64,000 nucleotides of DNA from Hyphomicrobiales bacterium (GTDB lineage Bacteria > Pseudomonadota > Alphaproteobacteria > Rhizobiales > Rhizobiaceae): assembly GCA_900471515.1 (NCBI GenBank), contig UCFC01000010.1:434001-498000 (forward strand). The letters are read 5' to 3'. Below the pieces are notes generated by a model, which saw only the letters and a program-made list of their open reading frames with translations, did no database searches and was not told where the DNA came from. Numbering within the stretch: the first letter of the stretch is position 1; every line of letters begins with the position of its first letter. The position numbers were made by a program, and so were the translations under genes. Positions 8,008 through 16,997 of this stretch are shown here, piece after piece.

Positions 8008-8919
8008 ATGACCGGTTCCGGTCCACAGCGTACGCGCGCTGCCCGAAAACGGCGGAGGTCGCAATGGCGCGGCTTTCTTTATATCGCGCCGGCCATGGCG
8101 CTCGTCATCGTCTTCTTCGTGATGCCTGTTCTCTTCACAGGCTGGATGAGCCTGCACAACTGGCCGCTGATGGGGGCGGCGCGCTGGATCGGCTTTGCCA
8201 ATTATATCCGCATGTGGAACGACAGCCGCTTCATGGCGGCCCTGAATTTCACCGCCTACTATACCGTCATCGTGACAATCGCGATCTTTGCGGTCGCCTT
8301 CCCCCTGGCGATCTTCGTCGAGAAGGAACGCCGCTTCGTCAGCACCTACCGGACGATCATCTTCCTGCCCGTCGTGGTCGGCCTCGCAACGGCATCGCTG
8401 CTCTGGGTCTGGCTTGCCAATGTCGATAGCGGCTTCTTCGGCCCGGCCCTTCGCGCCCTCGGCCTCGTCGAGCGCAGCCCCAATATCATGGCGAGCTTCG
8501 ATACCGCCTTCGCGACGATCATCGTCATGGTCGTCTGGAAGATCGCCGGTTTCACGATGATCATTCTGCTGACCGGCCTGCAGGCCATTCCGTCCGAACT
8601 GACGGAGGCCGCCCGCATCGATGGCGCCGGCCGCTGGCAGCGCTTCCGGCACCTGACGCTGCCGCTGATGCGCAAGACGATTGCGCTGGCGCTGATCGTT
8701 TCGGTCACAGGCTCGATCCTCGCCTTCGACCAGTTCTACATCATGACCTCCGGGGGGCCGCAGAACAAGATGATCTCGGTCGTCTACTATATCTTCAACC
8801 AGTCCTTCGTATCCTTCAATCTGGGCTACGGATCCGCCCTTTCGATCGTGCTTCTGGCAATCCTGGTGGCGATCTCCATCGTCCAGCTCTGGCTGTTGCG
8901 TGTCGGGGAGGAACGTTGA
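8008..8919 (+). CDS. ABC transporter sugar permease, MalF/UgpA type
   Basis: Inner-membrane subunit of the sugar importer, 303 residues with six predicted membrane spans beginning at FLYIAPAMALVIVFFVMPV. The EAA loop that contacts the ATPase is present as EAARIDGAGRWQRFRHLTLP. A basic N-terminal tail (RTRAARKRRR) stays in the cytoplasm. Its stop codon overlaps the next permease start as TGATG, showing translational coupling. Confidence 0.93.
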   Translation: MTGSGPQRTRAARKRRRSQWRGFLYIAPAMALVIVFFVMPVLFTGWMSLHNWPLMGAARWIGFANYIRMWNDSRFMAALNFTAYYTVIVTIAIFAVAFPLAIFVEKERRFVSTYRTIIFLPVVVGLATASLLWVWLANVDSGFFGPALRALGLVERSPNIMASFDTAFATIIVMVVWKIAGFTMIILLTGLQAIPSELTEAARIDGAGRWQRFRHLTLPLMRKTIALALIVSVTGSILAFDQFYIMTSGGPQNKMISVVYYIFNQSFVSFNLGYGSALSIVLLAILVAISIVQLWLLRVGEER

Positions 8920-9782
8920 TGGTCTCCTCCAGGCAGCGGCGCGCCCGCAAGCGTTTCAGGTCGCAATCGGCCTATCATGTCGCCGGGATCGCGATCTCGA
9001 TCTTCTTCCTGGCGCCTTTCATCATCACGCTGCTCGCCTCTTTCCGGCACGGTACGGAAGCCAGCCTGCCGCCGCTGCCGCCATGGCCGACGACCGGGTT
9101 CAGCTTCGACGCCTATGCGCTGCTCGATACGTTCGGCGCCGGCATCTGGCAGCACATGATCAACTCGCTCTTCGTTTCGCTGGCGACGGTGCTGCTGACG
9201 GTCACGGTGAGCCTGCTCGCCGGCTACGGCTTCTCGCGCTACCGCTTTCCCATGAAGAACGCGCTCTTCGTGCTGATCATCGCAACGCTGATGATCCCGT
9301 TCCAATCGATCCTGACGCCGCTCTTCATCATCCTGGCGAGGCTCGGCCTCAACAATTCCCTGCTCGGCCTCACCCTCGTTTATGTCACGCTGCAGCTGCC
9401 CTTCTCCGTCTTCATGATGCGCAACGCCTTCGACGCCGTGCCGAAGGAGATCGAAGAGGCGGCGCGCATCGATGGCGCACGGGACCTTAAGCTGTTGATC
9501 CGTGTGCTGCTGCCGCTGGTGCTGCCAGGCATTGCAACGGTCGCGATCTTTGCCTTCCTCAATGCCTGGAACGAGTTCCTGGCCGCCCTCGTGCTGCTCT
9601 CCAGCAACGAGAAATACACGCTTCCCGTTCTCATGACGGCGGTGCGCGCCGGCCGCCTCGGCGCCATCAACTGGGGCGCGGTCCAGGCCGGCGTCATCGT
9701 CATGACGATCCCCTGCCTGATCGTCTTCCTGCTCCTGCAACGCTACTACATGCGCGGGCTGATGGCCGGCGCGGTGAAATAA
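8919..9782 (+). CDS. ABC transporter sugar permease, MalG/UgpE type
   Basis: Second inner-membrane subunit, 287 residues with six spans and the EAA loop EEAARIDGARDLKLLIRVLL. ATG 8919 overlaps the preceding TGA and has GGGGAGGAA upstream; the TTG just before it is not needed. With the previous permease it forms the heterodimeric channel served by the ATPase encoded at the operon end. The gap to the glycosidase gene is 15 nt. Confidence 0.93.
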   Translation: MVSSRQRRARKRFRSQSAYHVAGIAISIFFLAPFIITLLASFRHGTEASLPPLPPWPTTGFSFDAYALLDTFGAGIWQHMINSLFVSLATVLLTVTVSLLAGYGFSRYRFPMKNALFVLIIATLMIPFQSILTPLFIILARLGLNNSLLGLTLVYVTLQLPFSVFMMRNAFDAVPKEIEEAARIDGARDLKLLIRVLLPLVLPGIATVAIFAFLNAWNEFLAALVLLSSNEKYTLPVLMTAVRAGRLGAINWGAVQAGVIVMTIPCLIVFLLLQRYYMRGLMAGAVK

Positions 9783-9797
9783 CGATCTTTCAACGAA

Positions 9798-11738
9798 ATG
9801 GATGAAGCCATGAACAAGCTGAAGAGAGACCGCCAGTTCCGTCCCCTGCCCGTACCGAGCGTCGAGCTGCACGGTCTGTTTGGCGATCGCCAGGATGCAA
9901 TCTGCGATTCCACCGCCGAAACGCTGCTCGACCGCTGCGTCGAGGCCGGCATGCTGCAGGCGATCGACGTCACCCAGCCGAGCCCCGGCGTGGTCATCCC
10001 GATCGGTCCCTGGGGCGGGTCGACGCAGATGTTCTGGGACAGCGACCTCGGCAAATCGATCGAGACCGTGGCCTATTCGCTCTACCGCCGGCCCAATCCG
10101 AAGCTTGAGGCACGCGTCGATCAGATCATCGACATGTATGAGAAACTGCAGGACGAGGACGGCTATCTCAACGCCTGGTTCCAGCGCGTGCAGCCGGGAC
10201 GGCGCTGGACGAACCTGCGCGACCATCACGAACTCTATTGCGCCGGCCACCTGATCGAGGGCGCCGTTGCCTATTACCAGGCGACCGGCAAGCGGAAACT
10301 GCTCGACATCATGTGCCGTTACGCCGATTACCTGATCACCGTCTTCGGCCATGGCCCTGGCCAGATCCCCGGCTATTGCGGCCATGAGGAGATTGAACTG
10401 GCGCTCGTCAAGCTGGCGCGCGTGACCGGCGAGAAGAAATATCTCGACCTCTCCAAATTCTTCATCGACGAGCGCGGCACCGAGCCGCATTTCTTCACCG
10501 AAGAGGCCATACGCGACGGCCGCAACGCGGCCGATTTTCACCAGAAGACCTATGAATACGGCCAGGCGCATGTGCCGGTGCGCGAACAGAAGAAGGTGGT
10601 CGGCCACGCGGTGCGCGCCATGTACCTTTATGCCGGCATGGCCGATATTGCCACGGAATATAACGACGACACGCTGACGGCAGCCCTCGAAACGCTCTGG
10701 GACGACCTGACGACCAAGCAGATGTACATCACCGGCGGCATCGGCCCGGCCGCCGCCAACGAGGGTTTTACCGACTATTACGACCTGCCGAACGAAAGCG
10801 CCTATGCCGAAACCTGCGCCTCGGTCGGCCTCGTCTTCTGGGCGAACCGCATGCTCGGCCGCGGCCCGAACCGGCGCTATGCGGATATCATGGAACAGGC
10901 GCTCTATAACGGCGCCATGGCCGGGCTTTCGCTCGACGGCACGCGCTTCTTCTACGAGAATCCGCTGGAGAGCGCCGGCAAGCACCATCGCTGGATCTGG
11001 CACCATTGCCCCTGCTGCCCGCCGAACATCGCCCGCCTGCTCGCCTCCGTCGGCTCCTACATGTATGCGATCGCCGAGGACGAGATTGCCGTCCACCTCT
11101 ACGGAGAAAGCAAGGCACGCTTCGATCTTGCCGGCGCCAAGGTCGAGCTTTCACAGCAGACCCGTTACCCCTGGGATGGCGCTATCCGTTTCGACCTTGC
11201 GCTCGACCGCCCCGCTCACTTCGCGCTGTCGCTGCGCATTCCGGAATGGGCCGATGGTGCTGCGCTCTCCGTCAACGGCGAGAGGCTCGATCTGTCATCG
11301 GTGCTGGTCGATGGTTATGCCCGCATCGAACGCGACTGGAAGAGCGGCGACAGGGTCGATCTGTCCATCCCGCTGACGGCCCGCAAGCTCTTCGCCAATC
11401 CGCTGGTCCGCCAGGATGCCGGCCGCACCGCGCTGATGCGTGGCCCGATGGTCTATTGCATCGAGGAGACCGATAACGGCGCCGGACTGAACGGCATTTC
11501 GCTGTCGGCCGATGTGTCCCAGGCGAAAACGTCGGAAATGTCCGGCCTCCGCGGTGCAGTCGCCCTCGAGCTTCCCGTCAGCCGCGATACGGCCGATTGG
11601 GGTTCGGCGCTCTACCGCACCTCTCCGCCGGCGACAAAGCAGGCAAGCGCGCGCTTCGTGCCCTATCCTTTCTGGGACAATCGCGAGCCGGGCGAGATGC
11701 TCGTCTGGGTGAGAGCCGGCGAGGCGCGCGGTGAATAA
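9798..11738 (+). CDS. GH127 beta-L-arabinofuranosidase (DUF1680)
   Basis: Retaining glycosidase expected to cleave beta-L-arabinofuranosyl units, as in hydroxyproline-rich plant glycoproteins (extensin, lectins) or plant oligosaccharides. The 646-residue protein has no signal peptide, so hydrolysis is probably cytoplasmic after uptake. The zinc and catalytic residues of the characterised Bifidobacterium enzyme HypBA1 have clear counterparts here: Glu322 in NEGF, Glu338 and Cys340 in AETC, and Cys406-Cys407 in [12 protein letters not shown] 9810 (MNKLKRD) is an alternative start. The protein lies inside the ABC operon and overlaps the ATPase gene, tying import and cleavage together. Confidence 0.9.
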   Translation: MDEAMNKLKRDRQFRPLPVPSVELHGLFGDRQDAICDSTAETLLDRCVEAGMLQAIDVTQPSPGVVIPIGPWGGSTQMFWDSDLGKSIETVAYSLYRRPNPKLEARVDQIIDMYEKLQDEDGYLNAWFQRVQPGRRWTNLRDHHELYCAGHLIEGAVAYYQATGKRKLLDIMCRYADYLITVFGHGPGQIPGYCGHEEIELALVKLARVTGEKKYLDLSKFFIDERGTEPHFFTEEAIRDGRNAADFHQKTYEYGQAHVPVREQKKVVGHAVRAMYLYAGMADIATEYNDDTLTAALETLWDDLTTKQMYITGGIGPAAANEGFTDYYDLPNESAYAETCASVGLVFWANRMLGRGPNRRYADIMEQALYNGAMAGLSLDGTRFFYENPLESAGKHHRWIWHHCPCCPPNIARLLASVGSYMYAIAEDEIAVHLYGESKARFDLAGAKVELSQQTRYPWDGAIRFDLALDRPAHFALSLRIPEWADGAALSVNGERLDLSSVLVDGYARIERDWKSGDRVDLSIPLTARKLFANPLVRQDAGRTALMRGPMVYCIEETDNGAGLNGISLSADVSQAKTSEMSGLRGAVALELPVSRDTADWGSALYRTSPPATKQASARFVPYPFWDNREPGEMLVWVRAGEARGE

Positions 11739-12819
11739 CATGGCGGATACGGGCGTTGTGCTGACCGAAATTCGCAAGAGTTTCGGCAATCTGCAAGTCA
11801 TCCATGGCATCGACCTCACCATAACGGAGGGATCCTTCGTCGTTTTCGTCGGCCCCTCGGGATGCGGAAAATCGACGCTCCTGCGCATGATTGCCGGGCT
11901 GGAAGATGTCACGGACGGGGAAATCGAGATCAAGGGCCGCAATGTCACCGATCTCGATCCTTCCGATCGCGGCATCGCCATGGTCTTCCAGTCCTACGCG
12001 CTTTATCCGCATATGAGCGTGCGCGACAACCTCGCCTTCGGCCTGAAAATGGCAAGGACGCAGGCCTCGGAGATCGAGGCCCGCGTCAAGGCGGCCTCGG
12101 CCATCCTGAAGATCGACCACCTGCTCGACCGCCGGCCGGGACAGCTCTCGGGCGGCCAGCGGCAGCGCGTGGCGATCGGCCGCGCGATCGTGCGCAAGCC
12201 GGAGGTCTTCCTCTTCGACGAACCGCTGTCCAACCTCGATGCGGAACTGCGTGTCTCGATGCGCATCGAAATTGCCAGGCTCCACCGTGAGCTCGGCAAT
12301 ACGATGATCTATGTCACGCACGACCAGACCGAAGCCATGACGCTTGCCGACAAGATCGTCGTGCTGCGTGACGGGCGGATCGAACAGGCGGGGACACCGC
12401 GCGAGATCTATGAGCGGCCCAACAATGTCTTCGTCGCCGGTTTCATCGGTTCACCCCGCATGAACCTTCTGGAGGCAAGCTGGGCAGGCGACGGCAGCAT
12501 TCTGGTGGCCGGCAACCGCATTCGCTCTCCGATCGGCGGTGCCGGCCTGACACCGGGCCAGAAGATCACCCTCGGCGCGCGACCGGAACATCTTGCTATC
12601 GTCGCCGGACCGCAGGACGAGGCGCTGCTGGCGAGGGTCGATTTCGACGAATATCTCGGCGGCACCCAATTTCTCTATTGCCAGCTTGGTGACGGTCAGC
12701 CCCTGACCGTCGAATATAGGGGATCCTCCGATATCGAGACCGGCAGCCAACTCGCCTTCAGCAGCGATCCCGCCCATCTGCATGTGTTCGATGCCGATGG
12801 CATGCGCCTCGACAAATAA
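11731..12819 (+). CDS. ABC transporter ATPase, MalK/UgpC type
   Basis: Nucleotide-binding subunit that powers the sugar importer, 362 residues. It shows Walker [11 protein letters not shown]-loop VFQSYAL, signature LSGGQRQR, Walker [12 protein letters not shown] and the switch His in [10 protein letters not shown], followed by a C-terminal TOBE/MalK regulatory region. GTG 11731 overlaps the 3' end of the glycosidase gene by 8 nt; ATG 11740 is an equally possible start. It completes a self-contained transport and hydrolysis operon. Confidence 0.93.
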   Translation: MNNMADTGVVLTEIRKSFGNLQVIHGIDLTITEGSFVVFVGPSGCGKSTLLRMIAGLEDVTDGEIEIKGRNVTDLDPSDRGIAMVFQSYALYPHMSVRDNLAFGLKMARTQASEIEARVKAASAILKIDHLLDRRPGQLSGGQRQRVAIGRAIVRKPEVFLFDEPLSNLDAELRVSMRIEIARLHRELGNTMIYVTHDQTEAMTLADKIVVLRDGRIEQAGTPREIYERPNNVFVAGFIGSPRMNLLEASWAGDGSILVAGNRIRSPIGGAGLTPGQKITLGARPEHLAIVAGPQDEALLARVDFDEYLGGTQFLYCQLGDGQPLTVEYRGSSDIETGSQLAFSSDPAHLHVFDADGMRLDK

Positions 12820-12821
12820 AC

Positions 12822-12847
12822 ACGGGCAGCTGTAGGCTGCGCCCCGT
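12822..12847 (+). terminator. Possible operon-end hairpin
   Basis: ACGGGCAGC pairs with GCTGC and CCCGT across a 2-nt bulge, two bases after the stop codon of the ATPase gene. There is no T-run behind it, so termination may be Rho-dependent or the stem may only protect the 3' end. Confidence 0.35.
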
Positions 12848-12903
12848 TCGCTCGAACCGGTCCCCGATGCCCGAACAGGTTTCGAGGCGACAGATGCCGG
12901 TCG

Positions 12904-13494
12904 ATGGGAACGGGTCTTTCGCTGGAGGACAGCCCCGTCTGTCGTGTCGCCTTGATCGTTTTCCTGGATTTCGAGGCCTCGTCCCTCAGCAAGAAGAGCG
13001 TTCCGATCGAAATTGCCTGGGTGTTCGAAGACGGCCGTTCTCACTCCGCCCTGATCCGGCCCGCCGCCGATTGGGACGACTGGGCAGCAGACGCAGAAGC
13101 AATTCACGGGATTTCGCGAGAGTTGCTTGCCTCGGAGGGCGTGCCGGTGGAGCAGATCGCTCGTGAAATGATCGAGGTCCTGACCGGCCACGATCTTTAT
13201 GCGAGCGCCCCTTCGTGGGATGGAAAATGGCTGAGCGTTCTCCTGCGCGCCGCCGGCTTTCCTCGGCATGCGCTGCGGCTCGGCAAATCGCGCGATGCCT
13301 TTATGGCCACAGCGCGCGACGTAGCCGGAGCGGCCGTCACGGAGACAGAACTATCGACGCTCGTCGACGACATCGTCGAGGAGAGCAAGGAGGCCGTCCC
13401 GGCGCATCGAGCATTGGCGGACGCCATGCTTGAGCTTACCCGATGGAAGCTTGTGCGCGAGGCGGCCAGAAAGCGGATGGCGACAGGCAGCTAG
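12904..13494 (+). CDS. DEDDh 3'-5' exonuclease-like protein
   Basis: A 196-residue protein of the DnaQ/RNase T superfamily that probably removes nucleotides from DNA or RNA 3' ends. Exo I is visible as LDFEAS with Asp22 and Glu24, Exo II probably as SWDGKW with Asp106, and Exo III as HRALAD with His168 and Asp173, so the four metal ligands and the histidine base are present. The ribosome site before ATG 12904 is weak. Its stop codon shares CTAG with the convergent LysR gene. The natural substrate is unknown. Confidence 0.75.
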   Translation: MGTGLSLEDSPVCRVALIVFLDFEASSLSKKSVPIEIAWVFEDGRSHSALIRPAADWDDWAADAEAIHGISRELLASEGVPVEQIAREMIEVLTGHDLYASAPSWDGKWLSVLLRAAGFPRHALRLGKSRDAFMATARDVAGAAVTETELSTLVDDIVEESKEAVPAHRALADAMLELTRWKLVREAARKRMATGS

Positions 13495-14384
13495 AGCCTT
13501 TCCTGGCTAGATTGAAGCACCCAGCGCGCAAAATCCGCAGCCGGGGGCGCAAGCCGGTCGAAACTGCGGGCAACCAGCCAATAGGCGCCGTTCGGAACTG
13601 TAAGGTCGAAGAGCTGGCGCAAGCGGCCGGCGCGGATTTCCTCCTCTGCAAAGGCCGCATCCATTAGTGCAACGCCCTGGCCACGCAGCGCCGCCTGCAG
13701 GACCAGCCCATCATCGGCATAGACCGGCCCCCTCGCCGTCTCGGGCATGGCGATACCGGCCGCCTCAAACCACCGGCTCCAAGCGTCGCGGTTTTCCTCA
13801 TGTAAAAGCCCGTAAGCAAAAATGTCGCGCGGAGAAGAGATCGGCGGGCCGCGCTCCAGAAGATCGGATGCAATCACCGGCAGCATGCGCACATCGAGCA
13901 AGTGCCGGCTTTCTGTCCGCGGCCATGCCGTAACGGTAGCGCTGTGCCTGATCGCCAGTTGTGCCTGGCCGGTGCGGAACTCGACAAGCCGCGAATCCGC
14001 ATCGAGCAAGACTTCTATGTCCGGGTGAAGCCTACGGAATTCCGGCAGGCGCGGCACCAACCAGCAGGCGGCAAAGGAAGGCTCCACACTGATCTTCAGA
14101 TCGGTGGAGCGTGAAGTGCCTAGAATATCCTCCAGACACTCGTCAATCCGGTCGAAGGAAGATGTCAGCACGGATAGCAGCGTCCGGCCACTGGCCGTCA
14201 GGGCGACGCTCCGATGCCGGCGCTCGAAGAGCGGCTCACCCAACAGGTGTTCCAGCTCACGGATCTGACGGCTGACGGCCGCCTGCGAGATGAACAGCTC
14301 CTCGGCCGCACGCGTGAAGCTTTCAAGCCGCCCCGCCACCTCGAAGCTGCGCAATGCCGTCAGAGGCAGCCGACCACGCTTCAT
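13491..14384 (-). CDS. LysR-family regulator, GcvA-like
   Basis: A 297-residue regulator whose N-terminal LPLTALRSFEVAGRLESFTR and helix-turn-helix (AAEELFISQAAVSRQIRELE) match the GcvA/AmpR subgroup of LysR proteins. The effector-binding domain follows. It converges on the exonuclease gene, sharing the palindromic CTAG for both stops. It is divergent from a 31-codon ORF at 14475, which makes that short gene or its own promoter the likely target. Confidence 0.92.
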   Translation of the reverse strand: MKRGRLPLTALRSFEVAGRLESFTRAAEELFISQAAVSRQIRELEHLLGEPLFERRHRSVALTASGRTLLSVLTSSFDRIDECLEDILGTSRSTDLKISVEPSFAACWLVPRLPEFRRLHPDIEVLLDADSRLVEFRTGQAQLAIRHSATVTAWPRTESRHLLDVRMLPVIASDLLERGPPISSPRDIFAYGLLHEENRDAWSRWFEAAGIAMPETARGPVYADDGLVLQAALRGQGVALMDAAFAEEEIRAGRLRQLFDLTVPNGAYWLVARSFDRLAPPAADFARWVLQSSQERL

Positions 14385-14474
14385 CCTATAACCTCAGGTC
14401 ATTCGAAGCGAACGATAAGCTTGTTTGAAGACCGGGCGCAAGGGGAGGAGAACAGTTGGGAAAGGAGAATAGCC

Positions 14475-14570
14475 ATGTGGAAGCAGATCATCTCCGTCCT
14501 GATCGATGCCCTTCAGCTCGTCACCTTCACATCGCACGGCAAGAACAACCGTCGGCGGCCGGACTGCTGA
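14475..14570 (+). CDS. Candidate 31-residue small protein
   Basis: A short frame starting MWKQIISVLIDALQLVTFTS and ending in a basic tail with Cys31. ATG 14475 has an AAGGAG ribosome site 8 nt upstream, much better than chance, and the frame occupies most of the gap between two regulators. The N-terminal half is amphipathic and could associate with the membrane; the tail GKNNRRRPDC is charged. No family is recognised. The divergent LysR gene 90 nt away may control it. Confidence 0.45.
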   Translation: MWKQIISVLIDALQLVTFTSHGKNNRRRPDC

Positions 14571-14578
14571 ACGCGAAC

Positions 14579-15520
14579 CTAGCGCTCGCCTGGATCCTCC
14601 ATGCGGGCGGCCAGTTCCGCAGAACGGTATCGGGCCGGCGTTATGCCGCGGCGACCTTTGAAAGCCTTGCCGAATGCGGCTTCCGATTCATAGCCGACCT
14701 CCGCAGCGATATCCGCAATCGTCCGCCGCGTCCGGACCAGCAGGTCGCTTGCCAGCATCATCCTGATATCGGTCAGGAATGCACCCACCGTCATTCCTGC
14801 GCGCTCACGAAATTGTCGGGCGTAGGTGGCCCGCGACATGGCCGAATGGCGAGCAAGTTCATCGATCGTCCAGGGAAAGGCGGGCGAGGACATCATTGCC
14901 GCGGCGGATTTGCCGAGCCTTGCATCGCCGAGCAATTGCAGCAGCCCAGACGACGCGACGGGCGACGCCCTGCCTGCCCGCACCGCCATGATGAAGAGCG
15001 AAAGGCAGGTTGCGGTGATGATCGCCAATGCTCCCGGCTTCTCCTCAGCCGTTTCCCTGTAAAGCATGGCGACCAGGGTCTTCAGCAATTCCTCCGATTC
15101 CGCGGCGAGCGATACGTGAAAGACGTCGGGAAGACTGTCGAGCAGCAGGGCGGCCGATCCCGGGGCGCAATCGAAATGACCGCAAAGAAGGTCAAGGTCG
15201 GCGTCGCCGTCGCCGTTTTCGCGCAAAGGCAACATGCCGCCCGTCGTAACACGCAAAGGCCCTGTCTCGCCCCGTGGCCGCAAACCGACGATCACATGCG
15301 CATCCCCTCGCGGCAGCAGCAGGAAATCGCCGGAACGCAGGGTGATCTCGCGACCGGAGCGGAGACGAATAAGACAATCTCCGCCAAGGATGAGGTGGAA
15401 CGGCAGCGTGCCGGTCGCCGCCGGCTCATGATCGATCGCGAATGTGCCCTGCAGGCGACAGCGGATGTCGAGCGTTGGCTTCAGGCGGGCAAGTTCGATA
15501 AGGCGGCTTAAAACATCCAT
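14579..15520 (-). CDS. AraC-family transcriptional regulator with cupin sensor
   Basis: A 313-residue regulator. The first half is the AraC cupin_6 sensor region (LRSGREITLRSGDFLLLPRG, DAHVIVGLRP), and the last 100 residues hold two helix-turn-helix motifs (TIDELARHSAMSRATYARQF and IADIAAEVGYESEAAFGKAF) with the PARYR end typical of AraC proteins. It is divergent from the CMD/TehA pair 120 nt away, which it very likely regulates, as cupin_6 AraC genes often sit beside oxidoreductase or CMD genes. The inducer is unknown. Confidence 0.92.
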   Translation of the reverse strand: MDVLSRLIELARLKPTLDIRCRLQGTFAIDHEPAATGTLPFHLILGGDCLIRLRSGREITLRSGDFLLLPRGDAHVIVGLRPRGETGPLRVTTGGMLPLRENGDGDADLDLLCGHFDCAPGSAALLLDSLPDVFHVSLAAESEELLKTLVAMLYRETAEEKPGALAIITATCLSLFIMAVRAGRASPVASSGLLQLLGDARLGKSAAAMMSSPAFPWTIDELARHSAMSRATYARQFRERAGMTVGAFLTDIRMMLASDLLVRTRRTIADIAAEVGYESEAAFGKAFKGRRGITPARYRSAELAARMEDPGER

Positions 15521-15640
15521 GAGACGATCGCGCTAGAAAATGAGCTTTCCAAGCATTCAAAGTATCGGCACCCAAGGTCATAGTCGCTTCCAACAGCCGA
15601 GGCAATGATGCCGTCGCTGATTTCAGAAGGAGTGACTGTC

Positions 15641-15979
15641 ATGTTGGACTGGAAGGAATATCGGGGCGAACTCTTCGGCCGGATCGGCGAACTCTCCAAG
15701 GTCGTGCCCGAGACGATCAAGGGCTACCAGACCCTCTCCACCGCCGGGCAGAAGACCAATCATCTCGACGCCAAGCAGCGCGAACTGATCGCCCTTGCCG
15801 TAGCCGTGACCGTCCGTTGCGACGGTTGTATCGTGGTGCATACGACCGAGGCCCAGAAGGCAGGCGCCACCAAGGAGGAAATTGCCGAAGCCCTCGGCGT
15901 GGCGATCTCGGTGAATGCCGGTGCAGCCCTTGTCTATTCTGCCCGCGTCATGGACGCTGCGGACGCCATCGCAAAGTGA
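15641..15979 (+). CDS. Carboxymuconolactone decarboxylase-family (AhpD-like) protein
   Basis: A 112-residue AhpD-type protein expected to act as a thiol peroxidase or disulfide reductase. The redox pair is Cys60-Asp-Gly-Cys63 with His67 four residues on, the AhpD arrangement; it is not a true PcaC. ATG 15641 is chosen for its AGAAGGAGTG ribosome site. It is followed by a TehA-like transporter gene after a stable stem-loop, and both probably respond to the divergent AraC regulator. A role against peroxide or electrophile stress is an inference. Confidence 0.88.
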   Translation: MLDWKEYRGELFGRIGELSKVVPETIKGYQTLSTAGQKTNHLDAKQRELIALAVAVTVRCDGCIVVHTTEAQKAGATKEEIAEALGVAISVNAGAALVYSARVMDAADAIAK

Positions 15980-15996
15980 ACGGACCGCCCCTCTCG

Positions 15997-16020
15997 CCGG
16001 CAGGACCCTGATCCTGCCGG
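15997..16020 (+). other. Intercistronic stem-loop between CMD and TehA genes
   Basis: CCGGCAGGA pairs perfectly with TCCTGCCGG around a CCCTGA loop, ending about 10 nt before the ribosome site of the next gene. With no T-run it is more likely an mRNA-processing or translation-tuning element than a terminator. Confidence 0.5.
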
Positions 16021-16040
16021 ACCAACCCGGAGAAACGAAA

Positions 16041-16997
16041 ATGTCGCTGCCCCGCATACCCGCTGCATTCTTTGGCATTGTTCTCGGTGTTGCCGGGCTC
16101 GGCAACAGCTGGCGCGCCGCCGCTGCCGTCTGGCCCATCGCACCGGATGTGGGCGAGGCGATCAGCCTCGTCGGCTTTGCCATATGGCTCGTCCTCATCG
16201 TTCTCTATGCCGCAAAGTGGCTTGTCGCGCCGAAGGAGGCGATGGCGGAGCTGGAACATCCGATCCAATGCTGCTTCGTCGGCCTGATCGGCGTTGCGAC
16301 CATGCTGGCGGGGCTTTCCATCCTTCCCTATTCGCGTATCGGAGCCGAAGCGCTTGCCCTGGCGGGCTTCGCCATCGCACTGTTCTTCCTGCTGTGGCGG
16401 ACGGGGCTTCTGTGGCGTGGCGGACGTGATCCGGCCAGCAACACGCCGGTTCTTTACTTGCCGACTGTTGCCGGTTCTTTCGTGACGGCTATCGCAGCCG
16501 GCACGCTTGGCTATGCCGATTGGGGGCAGCTTGCCTTCGGGGCCGGTTTCTTCTCCTGGCTCGCGGTCGAATCCGTGCTTCTGCACCGGTTGCTGATGGC
16601 CCCTGAGCTTGCGGCGCCGCTGCGCCCCACGCTCGGCATCCAGATCGCCCCGCCTGCTGTCGGCAGCGTCGCTTATCTCAGTGTCACGACCGGAACACCC
16701 GATATGCTCGCGCATGCGATGTTCGGCTATGCCATCCTGCAGGTGCTGGTCATCACCCGTCAGCTGCCATGGATCATGCAGCAGCCTTTCGCGGCTTCCT
16801 ACTGGGCCTTCACCTTCGGACTGACGGCGCTCTCGACTGCCGCCTTGCGGATGACGGCGCGCGGAGATACCGGAGCGATCGGCCATCTGGCTCCCGTGAT
16901 CTTCGTGCTCGTCAATATCGCGCTTGCGCTGGTTGCGATCGCTACGCTGTGGCTGCTGATCAGAGGCAAGCTTCTTCCTGCACCCGTCCGGGCCTAG
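16041..16997 (+). CDS. tehA: TehA/SLAC1-family transporter
   Basis: An inner-membrane protein of 318 residues with about ten membrane spans, of the tellurite-resistance/dicarboxylate transporter (TDT) family that includes the plant SLAC1 anion channel. Conserved starts such as PRIPAAFFGIVLGVAGLGNSW and the following hydrophobic spans support the call. ATG 16041 has a CGGAGA site. TehA homologues often behave as anion channels, so tellurite export should not be assumed. Its stop codon overlaps the convergent EEP gene by CTAG. Confidence 0.88.
   Translation: MSLPRIPAAFFGIVLGVAGLGNSWRAAAAVWPIAPDVGEAISLVGFAIWLVLIVLYAAKWLVAPKEAMAELEHPIQCCFVGLIGVATMLAGLSILPYSRIGAEALALAGFAIALFFLLWRTGLLWRGGRDPASNTPVLYLPTVAGSFVTAIAAGTLGYADWGQLAFGAGFFSWLAVESVLLHRLLMAPELAAPLRPTLGIQIAPPAVGSVAYLSVTTGTPDMLAHAMFGYAILQVLVITRQLPWIMQQPFAASYWAFTFGLTALSTAALRMTARGDTGAIGHLAPVIFVLVNIALALVAIATLWLLIRGKLLPAPVRA

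Noticed and set aside
8826-11096. 756-codon open frame on the minus strand
   Set aside because: It is antisense to the second permease and GH127 genes, which have clear motifs. Its composition (Asp, His, Arg and Gln-rich) is typical of a shadow frame in high-GC DNA.
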